DNA from: CAIZGX01 sp044374295
GTDB lineage: Bacteria; Bacteroidota; Bacteroidia; Flavobacteriales_D; Sanyastnellaceae
Reading direction: 5' to 3'
Assembly (NCBI GenBank): GCA_044374295.1
Contig: JBILOU010000004.1
Location: 1-64,000 of the forward strand
Length of the DNA: 64,000 nt
Of this stretch, positions 33,620 to 39,790 are shown one piece after another. The translations under genes and the position numbers were made by a program. Every line of letters starts with the position of its first letter. The first letter of the stretch is position 1. Below the pieces are notes generated by a model. The model did not search any database and was not told the DNA's origin. It saw only the letters and a program-made list of their open reading frames with translations.

Positions 33620-34177
33620 TCAAACTTTGCGTCGCTCAGAACGAAGCTCCCTGCGGGATTTCCTATTGCTATTTATTAGACTCAATTTATCAAAGAGCCT
33701 TTTGCCCAAACCCTTCTTCATGGAAGAATTGATAATCGCTTGAGCCATTTGATTAACTGCATTGGAATCATTACTCGCATTGAATAATGAATCTCGATTC
33801 CTTGTTTTCAAAGAATCTGTGCTTGTTGAATCTGCTCCAGGCAATGTAACAACTTCCCCTAACGGATAGCCTCCCCAAGGTCCAGAGCCGTAATGAGTCC
33901 AATTGTCCATATAAACCACTCCGCCACAACCGTAGTAGGGGAAATTATAGATTTGGAAATTATAAGGAAAAAACCAATCTCCAGTCAGCATGTAGATGGT
34001 ATCGCGCTGCTCAACTTTCTTTTCAATCTTCTTTTCTGGACGGTGGTACTCGTAGACAATCGGAGCAGGCTCTTCAGGAATAACAATCATAGCACGAAGC
34101 GCAATCATGGATCCCCATGCTAGAAACAATAAGCCAATTCTTATATAGGTTCTATTCAATTCCTTCCGCTGCTCCAT
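33620..34177 (-). CDS. Membrane protein paralogous to the anti-sigma outer domain
   Basis: A 185-residue protein with a membrane segment at about 10-28 (IRIGLLFLAWGSMIALRAMIV) followed at once by IPEEPAPIVYEYHRPEKKIEKK, nearly the same as in the protein at 32293-33090. The following part (DTIYMLTGDWFFPYN, YYGCGGVVYMDNW) is also alignable by eye with IIFISSEWLLPWND and PLYCGGTVF there. It lacks the 65-residue cytoplasmic head. It ends in a basic tail RRELRSERRKV, whose codons include a lone TCCC-TGC-GGGA hairpin. It is upstream of the sigma gene by 65 bp. Function unknown; possibly a partner or competitor of the anti-sigma protein. Confidence 0.66.
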   Translation of the reverse strand: MEQRKELNRTYIRIGLLFLAWGSMIALRAMIVIPEEPAPIVYEYHRPEKKIEKKVEQRDTIYMLTGDWFFPYNFQIYNFPYYGCGGVVYMDNWTHYGSGPWGGYPLGEVVTLPGADSTSTDSLKTRNRDSLFNASNDSNAVNQMAQAIINSSMKKGLGKRLFDKLSLINSNRKSRRELRSERRKV

Positions 34178-34276
34178 TAGAAGACAGACTCACATTTCAC
34201 TAAAATAGTTTCCTCGTTATGAAAAATAGTGACAAACCTCACCTAAAGATTTCGAATCAAATCCTACTTTCGCACT

Positions 34277-35872
34277 ATGAGAATCATTTCTTTATTCATT
34301 TTAGTTCTTGTTTCGCTTCATTCGGCAGCGCAAGAATTTCCTTATACCGTTGTTTTAAATCCGGTGTATTCGAGTCCAGACATTGCCTTGCAATCCTACG
34401 CTTACGGCGTTTGGGGAAACAGAGTGTTACTCATTGGCGGAAGAAAAGATGGCCTTCACGAACGTCAGCCATTCGCCGCATTCGCCGCAGATGGTATGCC
34501 CTCTAACATTTCAATATTGGATTTGAACAACTACTCTTCAACTCCAGTTGAGTTCGACATTCTTGATACTCCGTTAGCAGAACAGTTCTCTTCCACCAAC
34601 ATTCAATTCTATCAGACCGATAGCATTCTTTGGCTTACCGGCGGTTATGGCTACAGCGCTACTTCGCAAGACCACGTGACTTATCCGATGCTTACAGCTA
34701 TTAACTTGAAGACTTTCTTTGAAGCTCAAGACAACGGGACCTTCGCTTTCGAAAGCTTCGATTTCATTACCGACGAGCGCTTTGCTGTGACAGGGGGGGC
34801 TTTGAAAAAATTGAATGGTGTTTATTACTTAGCGGGGGGACATCGATTCGATGGTCGCTACAACCCCATGAATAATCCGACCTTCACGCAGACCTACACA
34901 GAAAAAATTTCGAGATTTATTCCAACGTTAACCGAAAGTGGAATTCAGGTTGAATGGTTATCGGAATTCAGCGACCCAGCTTTGCTTCATCGAAGAGATT
35001 TAAATGTGATGGAAGGAATTGATTCGAATGGACAAATGAATTTCACGCTGTTTAGCGGTGTGTTTCAGCAGGTGGCGGACTTACCTTTCATGAACTGTGT
35101 TGAAGTGAATGAGCAAGGAGCAACTGAAATTCCAGAGTTTCAACATTTATTGAATCAGTACCACACCGCCCATGTTTCCTTGTATGACGAAGTACTTCAA
35201 AAGCAACACTATTTGTTTCTTGGTGGAATTTCCGAGTACTACTACGAAGGAGATGTCCTTACGCAAAATGTTGATGTGCCCTTCACGAAAAACATAGCTT
35301 GTGTTACGCGCAATGCGAACAATGAATGGATCGAAGAACTTAATCCTTCGGTCTTACCAGCACTCTTGGGCTCGAGTTCCGAAATCATTCTCAATCAAAA
35401 CCTGCCATTCATTGAAGGTGATATTATCGACTTGAATTCGGCTTACGACGGCAGTGAAATTTTATTGGGACATATGCTCGGGGGCATTCGAAGCACTGGT
35501 CAAAATATTTTCTGGACGAATAACGGAACGCAGAGCGCGCCAAATGATACATTGTATGAAGTTTGGTTGGTGCCGAATTCAATCGATGTTGCATCAGCAC
35601 ATGCACTTCCAAAAAATGTCTTTACCATTTACCCGAACCCTACTAGCGGAAAATTCCGCATTGAATTTACATGTAGAAAAAATTGCGATGTGGAATTAAC
35701 AGCATTCGATTCGAATGGTAAGAAAGTGGCTTTTGATAAGCTTGGTAAATTTTCAGCAGGGAAACACAGCGAAGAAAATCGCTGGAGGATCTTCGATAAC
35801 CCGGGCATGTATGTTCTTCAACTAAAATTAGGAGAAGAAATCATTACTCAGAAATTATTGGTTGAACCTTAA
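34277..35872 (+). CDS. Secreted Kelch/propeller-like protein with type A type IX sorting domain
   Basis: A 531-residue exported protein with signal peptide (IISLFILVLVSLHSAAQ). Repeated blades such as NRVLLIGGRKDGLH, DSILWLTGGYGYS, NGVYYLAGGHRFDG and HYLFLGGISEYYYEG suggest a Kelch-like beta-propeller over residues 20-430. The C-terminus (FTIYPNPTSGKFRIEF ... QLKLGEEIITQKLLVEP) is a type A sorting domain. ATG 34277 lies 4 nt after TACTTTCG. Its stop codon overlaps that of the convergent VIT1 gene. Binding target unknown. Confidence 0.82.
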   Translation: MRIISLFILVLVSLHSAAQEFPYTVVLNPVYSSPDIALQSYAYGVWGNRVLLIGGRKDGLHERQPFAAFAADGMPSNISILDLNNYSSTPVEFDILDTPLAEQFSSTNIQFYQTDSILWLTGGYGYSATSQDHVTYPMLTAINLKTFFEAQDNGTFAFESFDFITDERFAVTGGALKKLNGVYYLAGGHRFDGRYNPMNNPTFTQTYTEKISRFIPTLTESGIQVEWLSEFSDPALLHRRDLNVMEGIDSNGQMNFTLFSGVFQQVADLPFMNCVEVNEQGATEIPEFQHLLNQYHTAHVSLYDEVLQKQHYLFLGGISEYYYEGDVLTQNVDVPFTKNIACVTRNANNEWIEELNPSVLPALLGSSSEIILNQNLPFIEGDIIDLNSAYDGSEILLGHMLGGIRSTGQNIFWTNNGTQSAPNDTLYEVWLVPNSIDVASAHALPKNVFTIYPNPTSGKFRIEFTCRKNCDVELTAFDSNGKKVAFDKLGKFSAGKHSEENRWRIFDNPGMYVLQLKLGEEIITQKLLVEP

Positions 35873-36966
35873 CCCAACGAAACGCCTATCAAAGACCCTA
35901 TTCCGAAAGTTATTGCTGCTGCGACGAGTCCAAATAACACTTGACGAAACCCGCTGTACCAAACGTTTCTTCCCGTAAACAATGTGATTGCCGCCCCAAT
36001 TCCGAATAATCCGAATGCACTGCATACGGTGCTTAAGATTATCGCTGTGAATCCAGTTGTAAAGAAGAATGGCACAACAGGAATAATAGCCCCGGTTAAG
36101 AACAGGAAGAACGAAGAATAAGCCGCTTCCATCGCAGAACCTTTCATCTCTTCCGCATTAATCCCCAATTCTTCCCTCACTAAAATATCCAAGGCTTGTT
36201 CTTTGTTCTGCATAATTGAAGCGGCCATTTCTTTCGCCTGAGCTTCTGGAATTCCCTTGGCCATGTATATTAAGGCTATCTCTTGTTGCTCGCCTTCCGG
36301 ATTAATCTCTAACTCTTCAGCTTCTAATTCCATTTGATTTTCAGAAAGCTCTTGTGAAGACTTCACACTGATCCATTCACCCAATGCCATCGAAAGAGCA
36401 CCTGCTAGCATGCCTGCAAGTCCCGTCATAAGAACAGGCCCACTTCCTGCGCTTGCACCGGCAACTCCCATGACCAAACTGAAATTTGAAACCAATCCGT
36501 CATTACCACCAAGAACCGCAGCGCGTATGGCATTTCCGCCAACATTTCTGTGACGTTTTTCAAAACGCGCCAAGGAAGAACCTGAGATGTTTTTATTCGT
36601 TTGAAGAATATTTCGAAGAATAGAAACGTGAGCAGTATCTGAAATCGAATTCTGCATGTTTTGCTTTTTACGCGCGTTTAATACACCAGCAGACAGACCC
36701 TTTTCTGTATCTAACAATACACCTAAGACATAATCATATCCGAATATCTTTCCAATTCTTCTTAACGTCTTCGCTCTTCCTGAAGGAACTGGCATATCGG
36801 ATTCAGGAAGACCTTTACTCTTTAAAAAAGCTTTTGCATGCCCCATTTCAATCTCACTCATTTCACGAAAGACATGCGCGACATTCGGATCTTCCTCATG
36901 CTCTGCCAGCAAGGCGTAAAGAAAAGAAGCGTCAACTTCGGTTTGAATACTCGTTAGGTTTTCCAT
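35869..36966 (-). CDS. Ferritin-like domain fused to VIT1/CCC1-type iron/manganese transporter
   Basis: A 365-residue protein. Residues 1-140 are a ferritin/rubrerythrin-like helical domain with metal ligands in EVDASFLYALLAEHEED and EMSEIEMGHAKAFL (ExxH). Residues about 145-365 form the VIT1 membrane domain, starting GGNAIRAAVLGGNDGLVSNF, with LAGALSMALGEWISVKSSQE and three more hydrophobic segments at the C-terminus. Relatives move Fe(II) or Mn(II) out of the cytoplasm, with the soluble domain collecting metal. ATG 36966 (MENLTSIQ) is preferred to an upstream ATG at 37002. Confidence 0.87.
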   Translation of the reverse strand: MENLTSIQTEVDASFLYALLAEHEEDPNVAHVFREMSEIEMGHAKAFLKSKGLPESDMPVPSGRAKTLRRIGKIFGYDYVLGVLLDTEKGLSAGVLNARKKQNMQNSISDTAHVSILRNILQTNKNISGSSLARFEKRHRNVGGNAIRAAVLGGNDGLVSNFSLVMGVAGASAGSGPVLMTGLAGMLAGALSMALGEWISVKSSQELSENQMELEAEELEINPEGEQQEIALIYMAKGIPEAQAKEMAASIMQNKEQALDILVREELGINAEEMKGSAMEAAYSSFFLFLTGAIIPVVPFFFTTGFTAIILSTVCSAFGLFGIGAAITLFTGRNVWYSGFRQVLFGLVAAAITFGIGSLIGVSLG

Positions 36967-37023
36967 AAAATGAAATTTTATGCAAGGTCGATGAAAATAC
37001 AATCAATTGCAAGAAGTGTTTAA

Positions 37024-37197
37024 TGGCAGCACACGTTTACGAAACAAATAGCGCTTTTTATTACGAAACGCAACCACCATTGTTATGTTAGGGTTAAATT
37101 CACGCCTAAATTCATTCTCAATGAAAAAAGCGGTGGTTATGAAATTCAAATTGGAGGGCTCTATCGCAATCTTAAAATTAAAAAGAGCGATGCATGA
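37024..37197 (+). pseudogene. Possible remnant of an exported beta-barrel gene
   Basis: The 287-bp gap between 37003 and 37291 has an open plus-strand frame of 57 codons without a start codon, closed by TGA 37195-37197. Its product includes KFTPKFILNEKSGGYEIQIG and then GLYRNLK, a regular strand-turn-strand pattern like the end of a Bacteroidota outer-membrane barrel. The upstream part is missing (TAA at 37021-37023). It could be the tail of a decayed gene, or chance. A minus-strand frame over the same bases (37003-37206) looks less like protein. Confidence 0.3.
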
Positions 37198-37290
37198 GTT
37201 TTCCAATTCGCATATTTCTACACCATTGAAAAGAAAAAGGAAAAAGCATTAAGAACTATAGGAGTTCCTGAGTTTTAGTATCTTTATTGA

Positions 37291-37923
37291 ATGAAGAGTC
37301 ACATCGCATTCATTTTATTTCTCGCTGTAGTTCTGAGTTCTTGCAGCATTGAAAAAAGAGTTTATCAATCGGGTTATTATATTTTCGGTAGAAACTCTTC
37401 CAATGATGATGTAGATGTTGCCAAGGAAACAAAGCCTATTGTCTTTGAACAGGCACCCACCATAGAACAAGCATCTGAAGCAGTTGTTGTCCCAACTGAA
37501 CAACATTCAACTTCAACTTCAACTTTGCCGTCAAATTATTCTGATTCAATAATAAAAGACAACAATCTTTCAAATATAATTCAGACGAATAAAATTCTGA
37601 CCAGAACTTATTCCGACTCCATTCCTGACGATGGAAAAGTACTTTTAGATAAATACGAAAAAAACCACAAAGCAAAAAAGAAAATTAGGGAAATTGGTTT
37701 TTTCCCTGCTATTGTTGCTGATCTCGGACTTGTCATGACCCTTATTTTTCTTATTCCTTGGCTCTTTGAATCATTAGCAAACGACTCGCTCTTTTTTACT
37801 TTTGTGTTTACGTTCCTCTTTGGGCTTGCAATGCTTATTCCTTTGTCTATTGCATATCTCATTCTTTCTATCATAACGAAGAAACAACGTCGAAAACTCA
37901 GACGAATGGGATTGGTCAAATAA
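37291..37923 (+). CDS. Lipoprotein with two C-terminal membrane segments, unknown function
   Basis: A 210-residue protein. Lipobox LSSC at about residues 15-18, followed by SIEKRVYQSGYYI, a recurrent start in Bacteroidota lipoproteins of unknown role. A disordered Ser/Thr/Asp-rich stretch (about 35-125), a basic segment (KNHKAKKKIREIG), and two membrane segments (about 138-160 and 165-195) then a basic tail. ATG 37291 is 4 nt after TATCTTTA, a near-perfect -7 element. Confidence 0.7.
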   Translation: MKSHIAFILFLAVVLSSCSIEKRVYQSGYYIFGRNSSNDDVDVAKETKPIVFEQAPTIEQASEAVVVPTEQHSTSTSTLPSNYSDSIIKDNNLSNIIQTNKILTRTYSDSIPDDGKVLLDKYEKNHKAKKKIREIGFFPAIVADLGLVMTLIFLIPWLFESLANDSLFFTFVFTFLFGLAMLIPLSIAYLILSIITKKQRRKLRRMGLVK

Positions 37924-37979
37924 GAATATCTTACCTTCTATTACCTCTTCCTCCCCTCGCTTCCCTTTTTCAAAGCCTC

Positions 37980-38037
37980 GCCATCGGCATTCGTCCGCAG
38001 GACATTAGTGCTTCGCACATTAGTCCGCAGGACATTC
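37980..38037. repeat. Mini-hairpin array D (four units) beside a promoter
   Basis: Units are GCC-ATC-GGC, GTCC-GCA-GGAC, GTGC-TTC-GCAC and GTCC-GCA-GGAC, with spacers ATTC, ATTA, ATTA and a trailing ATTC. The promoter element TATCTTTG begins two bases after the last spacer. It is preceded by a pyrimidine-rich run (37930-37970). Confidence 0.85.
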
Positions 38038-38038
38038 G

Positions 38039-38046
38039 TATCTTTG
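38039..38046 (+). promoter_or_regulatory. -7 promoter element of the YdeI/nuclease genes
   Basis: TATCTTTG is a perfect TAnnTTTG match, 7 nt before ATG 38054. The region where a -33 element should be is hairpin array D. Confidence 0.5.
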
Positions 38047-38053
38047 ACACATC

Positions 38054-38674
38054 ATGAACCCTCAAGTAGACATCATACTCGAAGAAGGCTGCGGCCGATG
38101 CAAACTAGTCGGAACCCCACAATGCCGAATCATCATTCGCAATTTGGAAATGAAGGCGCTAAGAGAAATCGCGCTGGACACTGGATTAGACGAAGAAGTG
38201 AAATGGGGATTCCCTACGTATACCTTCAAGAAGAAAAACATTTTCATGCTAGGAAGTTTCAAAGAATATTCAAGCATCATGTTTTTCAAAGGAGCGTTGC
38301 TTAGCGACCCTGAGAAAATTTTAGTTCAACCCACAGAGAATTCGAATTCAGGAAGACAGCTTCGATTTACCAATGCGAAAGACATTCTTAAAGCAAAGAA
38401 AACGATACTCGCATACATCTTCGAAGCCACTGAAATTGAGAAGTCAGGCGCCAAGGTTGAGGCCAAGAAAACTTCTGAATATCCCATGCCCGAAGAATTA
38501 AAAAACAAGTTCAAAGAACTTCCTGAATTAAAAGCGGCATTTGAAAAACTCACTCCAGGAAGACAGCGTGGATACTTACTACACTTTTCCCAAGCCAAGC
38601 AATCTGCCACTCGGCTTTCTCGAATAGAAAAATGCATGGAAGCAATTTTCAACGGCAAAGGCATGAACGAATAA
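38054..38674 (+). CDS. YdeI/OmdA and DUF1801-type protein
   Basis: A 206-residue cytoplasmic protein. The first 120 residues follow the DUF1801 pattern (LREIALDTGLDEEVKWGFPTYTF, KNIFMLGSFKEYSSIMFFKG). The C-terminal part with PMPEELKNKFKELPELKAAFEKLTPGRQRGYLLHFSQAKQ is the OmdA/YdeI ending. The role is poorly known; a link to peptide or iron stress has been proposed for relatives. It starts after hairpin array D and ends 11 bp before the nuclease gene. Confidence 0.83.
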   Translation: MNPQVDIILEEGCGRCKLVGTPQCRIIIRNLEMKALREIALDTGLDEEVKWGFPTYTFKKKNIFMLGSFKEYSSIMFFKGALLSDPEKILVQPTENSNSGRQLRFTNAKDILKAKKTILAYIFEATEIEKSGAKVEAKKTSEYPMPEELKNKFKELPELKAAFEKLTPGRQRGYLLHFSQAKQSATRLSRIEKCMEAIFNGKGMNE

Positions 38675-38685
38675 ATAAAATTGAA

Positions 38686-39672
38686 ATGAGCAGTCCAAAT
38701 CGATCTAGAAGAATTCTCATACTCATCGCCCTGCTCTGCTTGGTCGTTGTGATTGTTTATGCTTTTCAGTCGACCAGTGCTCCAGTTGTTTCAAATACAG
38801 AACCGAAACAAGAAGAACAAAAGGAAGAAATTATTCCAACCGAAAACATTACACACCTCGAGTATCCCGCAGTTCTTCCCAACGAGAAAATAATTTCTCA
38901 TTCAGGTTATTCCTTTGTCTATTCGGAAGAACATGAACAAGCGAAATGGATTGCTTATGAGTTGACGAAGGAAGAGACAATCAGTCTTTTCGAACGGACA
39001 GACAAGTTTCTTGTCGACCCTATGGTTTCAACGGGCACCGCTGAGAATTCTGACTATGCGAATTCCAGATACGACAGAGGACACTTGGCTCCAGCTGCTG
39101 ACATGGGGTGGTCGGCCGTTTCAATGAAGGAAAGTTTTTACTTCAGTAATATGAGTCCACAACTTCCTGGATTTAATCGCGGAGTTTGGAAAAGATTGGA
39201 AGAACTCATGCGTTCGTGGGCTTCAGATTACAGTGCGATATACATTGTTACTGGCCCAGTCTTAAAATCAGGATTACCAACCATCGGGGGCAATCGCGTT
39301 TCTATTCCGGTCGAGTATTACAAAGTCATTTTAGATTACACCCAACCCGAAATTCATGCAATAGGGTTCATTCTTCCAAACGCGTCATCGAGTGCTTCGC
39401 TTAACACCTTCGCTGTAAGCATTGACGAGGTAGAGAGCAGAACAAGCATTGACTTCTTCCCTGCCCTTCCCGATGATCAAGAGACGAAACTTGAGAAAGA
39501 GGTTTGTCAAAACTGTTGGCACTGGCAAGCTTCTAAAACGAGTAATGGTTCTGGATCAAATCAAAAATCAGGAACTTCAGTACAATGCTCTGGAATAACA
39601 AAAGCAGGGGCTCGTTGCAGGCGGATGACGTTAAGCGAAAACGGAAGATGTTACCAACACGGTGGAAATTAA
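38686..39672 (+). CDS. Membrane-anchored DNA/RNA non-specific endonuclease with a C-terminal Cys/His motif
   Basis: A 328-residue protein: membrane anchor (about 9-27: ILILIALLCLVVVIVYAF), linker, and the beta-beta-alpha-metal nuclease domain (about 75-265) with the catalytic motif DRGHLAPAADM and the metal-binding N in FYFSNMSPQLPGFNRGVWKRLE. A separate C-terminal module has C-x-x-x-TKAGARCRR...C-x-x-H, a small zinc-binding motif I recall as DUF5763. The nuclease would act outside the inner membrane, for nutrient DNA use or defence. The start at 38686 excludes 18 residues coded inside the upstream gene. Confidence 0.86.
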   Translation: MSSPNRSRRILILIALLCLVVVIVYAFQSTSAPVVSNTEPKQEEQKEEIIPTENITHLEYPAVLPNEKIISHSGYSFVYSEEHEQAKWIAYELTKEETISLFERTDKFLVDPMVSTGTAENSDYANSRYDRGHLAPAADMGWSAVSMKESFYFSNMSPQLPGFNRGVWKRLEELMRSWASDYSAIYIVTGPVLKSGLPTIGGNRVSIPVEYYKVILDYTQPEIHAIGFILPNASSSASLNTFAVSIDEVESRTSIDFFPALPDDQETKLEKEVCQNCWHWQASKTSNGSGSNQKSGTSVQCSGITKAGARCRRMTLSENGRCYQHGGN

Positions 39673-39726
39673 CACCGCTTTTCTGTCATAAATAAAATCT
39701 ATAATTTCATAAAAACTATTGATGAG

Positions 39727-39754
39727 TACTCTAAGAGTATCACATCTACTTTTG
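39727..39754 (+). promoter_or_regulatory. katG promoter with an inverted repeat
   Basis: A perfect -7 element TACTTTTG (39747-39754) precedes katG. Just upstream, TACTC-TAA-GAGTA (39727-39739) is an exact inverted repeat in the place a regulator such as OxyR or PerR could bind. A further inverted repeat GAGTC / GACTC lies in the 36-nt leader. Confidence 0.5.
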
Positions 39755-39790
39755 GAGAGTCAAAACAAGACTCACTAAAAAAAATATAGT

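Noticed and set aside
33648..33658. Lone TCCC-TGC-GGGA hairpin like the words of array B
   Set aside because: A single unit inside a coding sequence, without 4-nt-spaced neighbours; could be chance, so not called as an array.
37003..37206. 67-codon minus-strand frame before the VIT1 gene
   Set aside because: No signal peptide or motif, odd composition, and it overlaps a more protein-like plus-strand frame; not supported as a gene.
19623..38037. Mini-hairpin arrays as CRISPR
   Set aside because: Units are 7-13 nt with 4-nt spacers and no cas genes; CRISPR repeats and spacers are far longer.
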